Origin: Tricholoma matsutake
Lineage: Eukaryota > Basidiomycota > Agaricomycetes > Agaricales > Tricholomataceae
Assembly: GCA_026075535.2 (NCBI GenBank)
Contig: AP026542.1
Span: 5,084,001-5,148,000 of the forward strand
DNA: 64,000 nucleotides
Reading direction: 5' to 3'
Below the pieces are notes generated by a model, which saw only the letters and a program-made list of their open reading frames with translations, was not told the DNA's origin and searched no databases. Below are positions 53,938 to 64,000 of this stretch, piece after piece; the first letter of the stretch is position 1; the number at the start of each line of letters is the position of its first letter. Position numbers and translations under genes: made by a program.

Positions 53938-55759
53938 TTACGTTGCTAGGATAATCAGCTGGTTCTTGCCTGCTCGCAAAATAGCTACTTGACCATCAAT
54001 CAAATCTGTTGGCGTCAGTTTGAATTGAGGGTCGGGGACAGTGCTGTTGTTGACGTAGAGTCCCCGTGAATCGACCAGCGACCGCGCTGCCGCTATGAAA
54101 GGGTGGAATCAGCAAGCGACTCATGAGCGAGTCGAGAAACCCTTACTAGCCGAGGTTGTGAGCCCGTATGTCGCTGCCAATTTGACTAATTTCAAGCCGA
54201 AGAGCTCCGCCTCGGGAATCACAACCAGCCGAGGGTCACCCTGGAATGCGGATACGATTTGCTCAGCCTTGAGACCGGACACGTCGGATTCGAAGAGGAG
54301 ACGGGTCCGCGTTTGGGCGCGCTTAAGGTCTGCAGCTGCAAGCAACAGAGGTATTAAAGGTTGAACGTCGATTTCAAGAAATGAATTGTACTTGAGTGGA
54401 CCATCTCTGTGACTTCAGCTGCTAGTCGTCGTTGTGCAATCCTCTTTTCAGGCTGTCGCTGTTTGCCGATTTAGGAAATCTGGGTTACTTGAGAATATCC
54501 GGTACTAACCACATGAGCATCCACGATCTCACTGATCTGGGCACGAGAAAGTAGAGTAAAGAGCTTAAGATACTTTTCAACATCGGCATCTTCGACTTTT
54601 ATGAAGTACTATACTTGCTTCAGTCATGACAGATACAAGCGGGAAATTACATACCTGGTAAAAATCAAACACACTGGTCATATTTGAATCAAGCCAAACT
54701 GCATTTCCCGCACTCTTTCCAAACTTCTCGCCCGACGCAGTCGTTAGTAGGGGGGTGGTGATTCCAAACGCGTTAGGTATTGTGTCAACACAGTCCAGAG
54801 AACTCCTTTTTGATGACGAGAAATTGTGGATCCGGGCGATGAGCTCTAGGCCGGCAAGGATGTTCCCCCATTGGTCAGAACCGCCAACTTGGATAGTGCA
54901 GTCAAAATGTTTGTGCAGATGGTAGAAATCATAGGCTTGTAGTAGTTGGTAGGTGAATTCTGTGAAAGATAAGCCTTGTTGGGAATTTAATCGCGCGCGG
55001 ACGCTGGATGTGGAAATATAAGTGTTGATGCTGACGTGCATCTAAATGAGGATAATGCTGACCTTTCTCTATTCAACATGGCGTTCACTCGTGCATGCAC
55101 GCCGATCTTTTGCAGAAACTCCAGCATATTAACACCCTTATGCCATTGAAGGTTACTCTCGACGACTGGTTCACTAAACAGATCCTTATTCTGCACTATA
55201 CGAGCATCGGCATAAATAAAAGACCGTTTGAAGAAATTGTAAATGCTCGTCGTGAGGCTGTTCACATTATCCTCCACTTGCTTAACGTTCGCATGTTCAC
55301 GTTCTATGGTGCGTCCTGAGGGATCCCCAATCAGACCAGTTGCACCTCCTATCTAGTAAGGATGTAGTGCCCACTGTACATTTACACATTAGGAGCTCAC
55401 CAAGGGTATAACTTTATGACCATGGATCTGGAAGTGGAGCAAGCACATGAGCGGAATTAGGTGACCAATATGCAGGGATCTGGCCGTCGGATCTATGCCT
55501 GCATATATGACATGGCGTTTAGACTCGAGCGATACCTGGAGGACTTGCGGACTTCACCCAGCATTAGAAACGAAGACAATGGAATGAGAGGACCATACCG
55601 AGTAACATTATGGATAAAACCACGTTGAGTAAGTTCCTCGAGGAGTGGAACGGGTGTAACTGCTGAATATCTTCGTCCAACTCCATGGATAAAGCTCATC
55701 TGCACCACAGGACGTGCCCCACGCGAGACATGCCTCCCTGCCTGCGAGAGCATCAACAA
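53938..55759 (-). CDS. MSY1: Mitochondrial tyrosyl-tRNA synthetase (486 aa, 8 exons)
   Basis: Exons: 55759-55599, 55551-55401, 55352-55063, 55003-54655, 54608-54510, 54458-54392, 54335-54147, 54092-53938; introns 46-59 nt, phases consistent. Bacterial-type class I synthetase: [16 protein letters not shown] with the HIGH box at 81-84, [52 protein letters not shown] (tyrosine recognition), and the KMSKS-loop equivalent KFGKS at 294-298. The C-terminal exon has an S4-like RNA-binding end ([16 protein letters not shown]). The N-terminal 35 residues are basic with few acids, as in a mitochondrial presequence. Length is close to yeast Msy1 (492). Confidence 0.95.
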
Positions 55760-55879
55760 AGAGGAAAACTGGTAGTGTATTATATAAGCGTTATTTTTCT
55801 AGGGCCAAATTGTAAAAAATTGTAATTGTAATTCAATGAGGCGTCAGCGTAACGAGATAAGTACATTGCCCAACATATG

Positions 55880-57585
55880 TTATTTCTCTTCCAAAAATTT
55901 CTTCACTTCCGTGAACAATACTTGGTCATCTCCAGCATTAGATCCCCCTCCAGCTATGCATCCAGTATATTTTAAACAAACCGTCTTGGTAGGATAACGT
56001 GGTGCAACACTCACCAACATGTCCCCAGACTGAATCAATGATGAAAAGTCTTGCAGAATTCTTCAAATACATCATCTCAATGTCGCTGTCTTCTGGCTAA
56101 TCAAAGGAAGCATTTCATTAGCTGCGAAATTCATTAGACTGTGTAGGCCTTACTGTAAAATATAAATCAGTCTTGCATGGCATGATCAAGCCACGAGCCT
56201 TGATCGCGCCTAAGCATTTCTCGAGATCTCCGCCGTCGCGCACCTGGGAAACGTCGCCCGACTGCCATGTCTGTAAGAGTGCTAATAAATCGTTCGCGTC
56301 CCAAGATCTCAGGAAACCATTTTCCCATTTTTCCTTCAGAAACGTTTCGAGGTTGGGGAATCTGATCCATATTAACGCAATTACGGAAAAATGAAGAAGT
56401 TAATGACGTACTCTTCCGAGAAACGGAACCCTTGATGTCGATACCACTGAAAACGTAGATCAGACGGGGTAAATTGGCCTTAACATAACATACCGTCTGC
56501 CCGTATGCCCATGCACTATATACGCGACCGAAAGCACGAATTCCGTGTTGCGGAGTCGTCTTGTAATGACCATTGTCAAAGTCTTTGGATGCCACGAGGG
56601 CCGCTTTGGGCCCTTCCAGGAAGCTTTGCATTTTCATAAGTAATTTCTCCAGAGAAGTATGAACCGCATTCACCATTTATTGTGGAAACTAGTGCGGGCA
56701 GAGCCGCAGATGCAGGCGTATCTGAGGAGAACATTTAGCTATTATATATTGTCTGCTGTAATGATCACGAGAGAACTTTTACTCGCCTCTTGACAAAGTA
56801 TGGGTATAATACTGGCCAATAGTATGCCTTCGTAGTCCAAATTAGCAGGCGAAATTGAATTTGTCAGCCTGAGAAATATACTTGCTGACCCCCCATAGAG
56901 AATCCGATCACGAGAAATACCTCCTGAATATCGAGTTCCTTGGTAAGAACAGCATATTGAGCACGACTTGGACAACACGTTGTAAGTGACGACCTTCTAT
57001 GGTGACATGTCACCAGCATGATTAAAGGGATGCTCACATATTGTCTTCGTAAGAAATCGCCGGGAAGTAAGGACCGTTGTATGGAGAGGGCTGTTTTTGA
57101 CTCAGTGAAATTTATCACAGAATATGGAGGGTTTAGTTGACCGTGTTGGAAGGAGACGAGGACTTTGTTTACAGCCACTTGGTAAACACAGTGATCAGGC
57201 ATGCCGAGGATCTCTTACCTCTCCGTTGCAAAACAAAGCGAAAGTAACAATAAAATATTTACTAGGATCGAGCGCCTAATGGTTGTGAGTTTGAGTTGTG
57301 AAAAAGGCGCTTTACATAGTGACAAGGAGTATGTACCTTGTCTTCGCCGATCAAGTAACCCTGGCCAAGAAGACCGGAATCTCATTTTTATACATAAGCT
57401 TCGAAACGGTCAATTGTACCCCACTTACTGTCGAGCTTTCCACCATAACAAGTAGGGAAAACTATGCATGGATTCTTTGGATCACCATACGTCTGATATG
57501 CGGTGAATGCGTCAGGAATAACACCTCCTTGCACGCGAAATCTGCCATGATGATAATACTGAATCTGTGGCTCGGAAGTAGACAT
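55880..57585 (-). CDS. Homoserine-acetyltransferase-type alpha/beta hydrolase (339 aa, 13 exons)
   Basis: Exons: 57585-57429, 57365-57337, 57275-57219, 57162-57142, 57090-57038, 56966-56882, 56827-56787, 56721-56674, 56623-56494, 56446-56412, 56361-56154, 56096-56015, 55953-55880. Family landmarks: CIVFPTCYGGKLDS, YFIVTFALF.NGE, SYEDNIRAQYAVLTKEL, nucleophile Ser129 in GFSMGGQQ, CICGSARTS, ASKDFDNGHY, TDLYF (Asp) and GHVGG (His). The homoserine/serine acetyltransferase fold is clear; the true substrate is not. To keep the frame, intron 1 (57428-57366) must end in TG, and intron 7 (56786-56722) must start with GC. If intron 1 used the nearby AG the protein would be truncated, so the gene may be damaged. 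Confidence 0.85.
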
Positions 57586-58960
57586 GGAGTCAACGATGTA
57601 GATGGGATATTTAAGTTCGAGGTGTCCTCTGGTTGACCATCGTATGGCGCCCTTATATGGGACGGCACGAAAACATTCTGGAGTGCCGGAACGGGTCAAT
57701 GTCGTGTGAAAGATAGGAAGAAGGCTAGCTGTGGCAATAGAACATATCTTTTTCTTCATGGAATGATATAAAAGGAATCCTTTTATGATCGCAGTAAGTT
57801 GATTGGCTGACAGTGCTCCACTTTGGAATTGCAGATACACTCTAATAAGCTGGCCTGGCCCCATGTACAATATGATACGCCTAGATATCAAACTAGAGCG
57901 CGTGATTCGCTAATCTCTGTGAGAGTACAAAGGATTGTCTTGTCACGAGTCATAGATCATAGGATACCAGTCAAACCCATCGCTGGGAGACCGTCGAGGC
58001 TTGTCCTTAGATATAATATGTAGCTTGTCACGACCCACGGTGTTATACCCTCAGGCTGTTGCACCTAAAGGCTATCTCCGGCGTCTTCTCATGCCGCGTA
58101 CCCCGCGGGCCAGTTTTGTTAACTGCTGCGATAAGCCCCGCCGAAAATTTCAAAACACGTACGTACACATGAGCGGGAGCAGAGGGGGAGCAAGCGGGAG
58201 CCCTATTCAGCTTCCGAACCAAATCTCATGGAGTCCCTGACAGCTCTGTTTGTTCTATCTGATATCTTTCTGAATCTACCTCGAAGGCTCTGGCAATCCT
58301 GGCCTTGGCTGTTCAGTTTCTCATTCGCGACAATAGCAGCGGAAGAATTCTAGGAAACCACAAGTAAAAGCTCCGACTGGCGGCGTCAAAAGCCCGCCGC
58401 TGAGTCTTTTAAGTAGTAGTCGTGACTGAGTTGTGTTGGGGGTCTAGAAGCGTTGACTCCACTCAAAGTCTCTATTCCATAAACTTAGTCACTTTTGTCA
58501 GGTGCGTAGCATGATGTGCGTTAGCGGCAGTTGGTCGTTACTTTGCCTTCACCGACCATAAAAGCCTGGCCCAGTAACACAGTAGCTGTGATCCAGCAAT
58601 AGCCCAAATACCTTCGCTGGGTTTTTTACAGACCGTCAAGTTTCCATGCGAAACAAGCAGGGAAGATTATGCATAGGTTCATTGGGTCACGTAGGCAGGA
58701 ATGACTGGGTCTCGGACTGAGAGCGGGCCAGGAATTGAGGAGAACCAAAAGGAGTTGTAGTACCTATATGACAGCGCAACTAAGCGTCAGAGGTAGCAGC
58801 TTTTTGGGCAGATAAGCTAAGTAGCCGTTATGTCAATCCAAGATATAAGAGGGCCGAATTGACGAGGTGCCTCGTCTCTGACAGCGCGAGAGGAAGGGGG
58901 CGATGGTGTTGTCAAGAAATGATTTAATCGTAATGTCTTGAGTTACTTCGGACGCTTGGA
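57586..58960. other. Upstream region of the hydrolase gene, with a relic
   Basis: No intact gene. It contains the decayed duplicate described in the next entry; the rest has short frames only. Confidence 0.4.
58540..58720 (-). pseudogene. Decayed duplicate of the first two exons of the hydrolase gene
   Basis: The minus strand reads DPMNLCIIFPACF.WKLDG, matching DPKNPCIVFPTCYGGKLD of the intact gene. About 60 nt on it reads AFMVGEGK, matching GYLIGEDK. The spacing equals exon 1-intron 1-exon 2. Nothing downstream is retained, and stops occur. Confidence 0.65.
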
Positions 58961-59409
58961 CGTTTCAACCTGTTTTACTTCTACGATGTAACAAATAGCC
59001 AATTAAACCTTGACACCTTATCGTTATCATCTTTGGCACCACGCCCCCAATTCCACTAGGAATACAATGAAGGGAAAGCGTTCGTTCATCGATTCGGCAG
59101 GAGACGGGTGATCGTGCAAGCGAGATCCCAGATAGAAGGAGCAAGCATCGTGGAAAGGGGCATAAGCCCAGGACGCGCGGAGCGGGCACTGACCACGAGC
59201 GACGGCAGTGATGGTGAGGTCTCGAAGGCGATTAGGCTTGAGTAAACACTGTTTAAATCCGATTGAACCTTTATAGGACATACAAAAATAAGCCGTAAAA
59301 ATCATCTGCTTTTCCTTCGCCTTTCCGAATTCTGAGTTATACTTGATTATCTATACCCTGAAGGCAAAGGCTATTTGCCTATAATCAGGATACGAAAACG
59401 TGTCGATTT
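58961..59409. other. Intergenic, nothing recognised
   Basis: Short open frames only; this is the 3' flank of the minus-strand deaminase-like gene. Confidence 0.4.
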
Positions 59410-60971
59410 CTATTCACACATACCAGCTTCCATCCTCGCTTGCAATCTTGCTATGCCCTCTTCTGCAGACTCACGTGAGTCACCAGAGGCAGCGGTGCTA
59501 TCCGACTGCGGTCGGGATGGCCCCTCTACGACTGCACGCAGCTCATTTACATATGCAGTCAATTCAGTGCTCAAGGCCGCAATCATTTTCTTTCTAACCT
59601 GGGTATCGAGAGACGGGGTGCCGGGTTGTAATCGCTTTGATTGCTCCAGTGACAGCAGGGAAGGGCAAGGCCACCGGAGATAGATCTTGTTGTGGCAACC
59701 CTTGGTGAAGAATTGGGGAAGATGAAAAGATTCTGCGACAAGATTGAAACTGCTGAAAAGGGTGGCACATCCATAACAAGAGAGTTTCGATCCACCAAAA
59801 TAGTGGTATGGATTAATGTTGGGGTGTTGGAGATGATATCCGAGCAGGGTGGATTCGGCGTGAACGTCTGCTTTCATGGATAGTTTAGTCCCTTTCTTCA
59901 GCTCTATTCCCTCGTTTTTCGCTTTCTCTTGCAGCCGTTTCAGTAGCTCGTCGCACACCGGTAGCTCCTTCCGTTCTCCCGGAGGAAAAATGACGGGGAG
60001 GACGTCCTGCTGAGAAAATGTGATGGATATGTCACCGCGAGCTGCCGGCACAGAAACCACATCGAATTGTCCCTCGAGGAAAGGCGAGAGTCGGCGAGAC
60101 CAGGCGATGCGTGTGATGGTACGGATATAGTGGTGAAGGGTGAAAAGCTTCTTAAGCAACCGTCGCAGAGATAATTTCCTGTTCCGGTCAGCATCTAAAA
60201 GTAAGACATGAGGTATAGCTTCATAAATGCGAAATGTGAGGCCAGACTCACGAATCAAATTATCCCAGCGGGTCAGAATATCCTCATTTCCTGCGGCGTT
60301 CAAATGATCCCGCCAGCCCAGACTCATCTCGTCAATCGTCTGAATCAAGTCAGTGAGGCTACGCGGTGGTCTGTCGTTCTGCAGCAGACCCTGGATGTGT
60401 TCCAATGCCCAGCGTGTAAGGCGTAGAAGCTTGGCATCCTTATCGTTAGCTTGGAAGCTTTTCACGGTGGTCTCGTATATTGCTAGGATCGCAGGTGCCC
60501 TTTTGAAAAAGCGTAGGCGAAGTTTGCGGTACGAATGTTCGTAAATAGTCTTCTGAAGTTCAAGCTCGCCGTCCGTACGTGACTGGGTTTTATTTGGGTC
60601 AGATCAACTGTGATTGATGGACTGGGTTCTACAACTTTTCGGAGTTCCTTAAGCTGACCCCGTATTTTATGGAGATGGGAGATAACGGTGGCTGGTACGC
60701 TCTCGTTGGAAGATACATACAGGGTCGCAGCTTTCGGGTCCATGGCCAATGACACAAAGAAGACTTCTGCCTTTTCTTTTCGGATACAAACAGCAGCAAC
60801 AGCGTCTAAGAGGTCCATCAATCGGTCGGAGTCCTTGGGAAATGGGTGGCCAGATAGACGAGACCCAACGTCGTTATGGCGCTGCTCCGTTGATAGATGC
60901 GATACATCGCCGTGCTGGCCAGAAAGTAATGAGAGATAAAGCTCTGGCGTGGTGTTTTGACTCGGAGGCAT
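59410..60971 (-). CDS. OTT_1508-type deaminase-like protein (503 aa, 2 exons)
   Basis: Exons 60971-60633 and 60582-59410; the 50-nt intron (GTAGAA..CCCAG) joins in phase 0. The C-terminal half carries a cytidine-deaminase-fold zinc signature: H354-A-E356 (ADVHAEST), then GGSKLSC382YGC385, followed by FFTKGCHNKIYLRWPCP. This HAE...CxxC pattern with GxSK(L)SCxxC is that of the fungal OTT_1508-like deaminase family, predicted nucleic-acid or toxin-type deaminases of unknown substrate. The N-terminal 340 residues are helical and unassigned. A possible earlier start was not found. Confidence 0.75.
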
Positions 60972-61396
60972 CGCGGAAAGAAGTGAAGAGAGTGAGCAAA
61001 CTGCCAGGATGACTAAAATGTGGCTGTACGGACGTCAATCTGTGCTGTCTGCCATGGCCGATAGTTATCGTGTTTTTGTCAAACGTGATTCTATGCGTTC
61101 CTCACCGCTCCTGGCAGGGCTAGCATAGACGAGGTGAAAGACTTGGTCTAGGCGAAGGAAAGAATGGTGTTTATTATCTCCCGAATTCATCACTCCGCTT
61201 CAACTTGTAGAGGAGGCTAGGGTCGTGCTAGGGTTGGCAAGGATGACTGTCTTATAACGCCCTAGAGGGGCCCACCATCTCATGGAGGTTGAACATTTGA
61301 TATGAAAAAGTTTCTTTCTATTTGCAAAGTACAGACCACAGGGGATGACGAACTACAGGTACAGATGAAGGAGTTTCTCGTGGACCAGTTTCTCAT
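60972..61396. other. Intergenic, nothing recognised
   Basis: Upstream of the deaminase-like gene; CpG-containing unique sequence up to the LTR target duplication GGAGC at 61397-61401. Confidence 0.4.
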
Positions 61397-61401
61397 GGAG
61401 C

Positions 61402-61745
61402 TATAGAAATTCAATCCTAGCGTAATCAGAGTTTAACTCAGTCTCTGTATAAGTGACTTTAGGTAATACAAGTACTGTACTTAGCATAATCAGAGTTTAA
61501 CTATAGGTACAGTAAGTAATGATTCATAATCAAGTAATAACAAATGTGCTCACCTCAGTCTCTGTATAAGTGACTGAGGTGAATGGTTGACTGTCTCCTC
61601 TATATATATGTGAGGCCAGCTACACAAAGAATGAAAGGAATAAATGGCACAAAGGGGCTTATGAAAGACAGATAGGCTATAAATAGTACACGCATCAAAT
61701 GCGTGATCGTGTACGCTCACGGTGTGATAATGAGCATTCTCAACA
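61402..61745 (-). repeat. Solo LTR of the copia-2 family, 344 bp
   Basis: On the minus strand it starts TGTTGAGAATGC and ends AGGATTGAATTTCTATA, parallel to the 5' LTR at 2439-2775. It carries the perfect 10-bp-arm hairpin CACCTCAGTC...GACTGAGGTG (61551-61581). A 5-bp duplication GGAGC flanks it (61397-61401, 61746-61750). Confidence 0.9.
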
Positions 61746-63299
61746 GGAGCAGCTAGTTATCATGGAGAGATCTGTTCTGAAGGATGGAGACGATTGGGAC
61801 AAAGGCTGCACCTTGAGTAAATTGGCACAGATAATATACCCCTTGCGCTCTATGTTCAAAAAAGCCCAGTCAGTGTTCCAATGAAAACAAAAACAGAAAA
61901 TGAAAATGAACCATGAACAATTGTATCCGAATCTACTCCATGATTCCTCCTCATCCCAGACTGCCTCCGCATTTTCAAACCAAGAACCTAATCCGAATCC
62001 TCTCCATGCTAGTCTCCAATGCCGACGTCAAACTGAACCTGCTTTCCCCAATCCCAATCCATCATCCCTGCTCCTGCTCATACTCCCTCACCTTGACCTT
62101 CAACTCCTAGGGCCCTGCTTACACCTCGAGCCACAGTACAGGCCCATGTACAAGTCGATCCCTGAACGAGCACCTTGCCGATAATATCACTAGAAACCAG
62201 AAAATATTAAACTCATGCCTTGTTCATGGCATGGTAACGAAACCACTTACACTCAACACTGCAACAGGTCAGCGAGGTCAGTGTTGGGTGTTATGCGAGG
62301 ATAACATGTAGTATTCAGATCAGGGCCACATCGCGCCATGCTAGATGTGGTTGTGTTGTTCTGCCAAGGCTAAGTTGTCAGGCGAGAGGCAGAAAGGTGT
62401 GGATGTTTCTGCAGTCATGATTCTCAAAAGGCTGGAGAGGCAGTGTAGATGGAGGTGACAAGGAAGAGGATGAGCTCTGAAGCTTGTCTTGAGACAGACT
62501 ACAAAACAAAAAAAATATAGTCAGTATATGACATGATAACCAAGGAAGGCCAACATACATTTTGCTTCTCTTACATAAATCTCATTGAACCAAATGCACA
62601 GCTGATGCTCCTAGAATGATGTTCCTTGTGCAATCTACCGATATCTGGATGGCTGTCGAGGAGCTTGATGAACAGGCAAAAATCTTGGAAGTTGTGAGTG
62701 CCGAGTTTGCATGTCTGCTTGCTACAAAACAAGTTATTTCAGCACGAGAAGACTCGAGAGCAGGAAGAGGAAAAGAGTCCCGATGGAAAATAGATGGGTA
62801 GGATTGACAAATGGAACGAGAACAAAGGGTTTGAGTAAAAAAAATGGCCTGAGATTCTTGATCCAGAACATGTTGTTGGCCATTGGCTGTTCACTGTGGG
62901 TTCCTTGTGGTCACTAGCTATGATGAGTGTGGTGAATACTTGAGTCCTTGAGTCATCAGAAATGTCATTGTCCAACTTGACATTGAGAAAGGGATGTAAA
63001 CAATGATCTCATCAGTGGTAGGTCATAGTTAGTAAAAGGAACACACCAAAAAAAAACAAAAAAAAGCTTACCTATGGCCCAAACAATGATTTTATCGTTG
63101 TTTAAGCCCTGTTTTGTTCGCTTTCAGATGTCATACATTGAGGTTTGTTGTTAAGAGAAGTTTGGAGCCTAAAAAATAGGTAATTAGTTACAGCCATTTG
63201 CACAGAGGATGGCAGTCGACATGGAATTTCATTCAATTAGGAAATTAATAACTTAGTAGAATTCAGAACTTAAACTTTCCCACTGCCATGGGCTGTTGA
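61746..63299. repeat. Repeat-rich stretch with one intron-like cassette
   Basis: 61900-62185 holds two overlapping Pro/Asn/Leu-rich open frames without homology. At about 63030-63110 the minus strand shows AG/GTAAGC, a long pyrimidine run and TTTACTAAC, next to an imperfect GGCCCAAACAA...TTGTTTAAGCC hairpin. This is the same cassette as at 37.6-38.7 kb. No complete gene. Confidence 0.45.
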
Positions 63300-63792
63300 A
63301 AGATCTCCTGCAATGTCAAGACTGCAGCTGTCTGCTTATATGACCGTCAACTTCTAGCTCTAGATGACATTCTTGACTGCTGTGGTTTCTTGGAACAAAC
63401 GTTCTATCGCATTCTCAAGCTTTGGAAAGAGACTGGTGATGTGATAAACCTGAGAAAAAGCCTTCAAGGGTGACTTCATCTGCTTGACCACAATGATATG
63501 GAATATCTCCTTCAACTCATCTGTGAGAACCCTGACTACTTCTTGGATGAGCTTCTACACCTGCTAGAGACAAATTGGTTCATATCAATGCACTATGTCA
63601 CCATTCACCGGGAGCTTGAGCAAGCTGGTGTTAGCTTGAAGAAATTGAAAAAGATTGCATGAGAACATAATGAACCACGCCGTGCTGACTTCATTTGATG
63701 AATGGCTCAATATTTGCCAGAAGAAGTTGGATTCCTCGATGAAACTTCAAAAGATGAGAGGACACTCAGTAGGCAGTATGGGAGGTCAAAGG
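63300..63792 (+). pseudogene. Tc1/IS630-type transposase, partial, four TGA stops
   Basis: A single frame gives LLALDDILDCCGF, FYRILKLWKETGDV, then stop, LHLLDHNDMEYLLQLI, NPDYFLDELLHLLE, HRELEQAGVSLKKLKKIA, stop, EHNEPRRADFI, two stops, MAQYLPEEVGFLDETS. The last piece contains the first catalytic Asp of the DDE/D domain (FLDETS). All four interruptions are TGA. The match is lost at about 63793, where another repeat begins, so the C-terminal catalytic part is missing. Confidence 0.8.
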
Positions 63793-64000
63793 GGGTATGC
63801 AAGGGTATGAACTTCCAAACCCCTACCCTTACCCCTCATACCCTTAGCCCAAAAACACAATGGTATACCCCTACCCCTGCCTTGCCTTAAGAGTGGTAAA
63901 TCAACATAGTAATGGTGATGTGTCACATGGTCATGTATAGACGGATGGATATGGCATATGGAAAGGTTGATATGGTGGTTTTGGCTGCGGCCTTTGTCAA
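63793..64000. repeat. Repeat with CCCTACCC/GGGTATG runs, interrupting the Tc1 relic
   Basis: Starts GGGGGTATGCAAGGGTATG and continues with repeated (A/T)ACCCCTACCC-like blocks. This is probably the left end of another insertion that runs out of the window. No coding sequence. Confidence 0.4.

Overview
The window is nuclear DNA of a filamentous fungus, most likely an agaricomycete basidiomycete (inference). The evidence is dense short introns (about 41-73 nt, GT..AG with YTNAY-like branch sites), very small exons, host proteins of typical basidiomycete form, and a transposon set (tnp2/CACTA-like, hAT, chromodomain Ty3, copia, Tc1/IS630) known from agaricomycetes. I cannot name the genus.

Layout: three transposon islands alternate with two compact gene islands. 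(1) 1-5631 is a nest of retroelements. An old LTR fragment was hit by two copia elements. One hAT element (514-2270) sits at an LTR edge, and a second (3130-5287) splits a copia gag and itself carries a Ty3 solo LTR. (2) 6.8-20.6 kb is a gene island: Yippee-like protein (-), allantoinase (+), PA-TM-RING E3 ligase (+), ataxin-3-type Josephin deubiquitinase (-), a hypothetical protein (+), a GH78 relic (-), Atg27 (+) and an RNase H1 N-domain protein (+). (3) 20.6-45.3 kb is the largest repeat island. It holds a pol-less LTR element with a 5-bp target duplication (22192-25567), a tnp2 transposon (27.4-30.7 kb), an unidentified multi-intron repeat interrupted by a complete Ty3 chromovirus (31471-37517), a field of hairpins (39.4-39.7 kb), a second tnp2-related unit with a different gene (39.9-41.8 kb), a CpG-less Ty3 relic, and a tRNA-derived SINE (44611-44973). 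(4) 45.9-61.0 kb is the second gene island: DBP10 helicase (+), tRNA-guanine transglycosylase (-), TM9/EMP70 protein (+), mitochondrial tyrosyl-tRNA synthetase (-), an acetyltransferase-type alpha/beta hydrolase (-) and an OTT_1508-type deaminase-like protein (-). (5) 61.4 kb to the end has a solo LTR, repeats and a dead Tc1/IS630 transposase.

The host genes are mostly housekeeping: tRNA modification and charging, ribosome biogenesis, autophagy, ubiquitin turnover and purine breakdown. I reassembled their exons by hand. All listed exons keep phase, and the predicted proteins carry the catalytic residues of their families. Noteworthy splicing includes four likely GC-AG introns, one apparent GT-TG intron and exons of 11-21 nt.

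The main signal in the repeats is loss of CpG. In-frame stops in the Ty3 chromovirus and in the Tc1 transposase are all TGA, several at conserved arginine positions, as expected of CGA-to-TGA decay. One relic runs about 1.28 kb with no CG dinucleotide. This points to CpG methylation and deamination of transposons.
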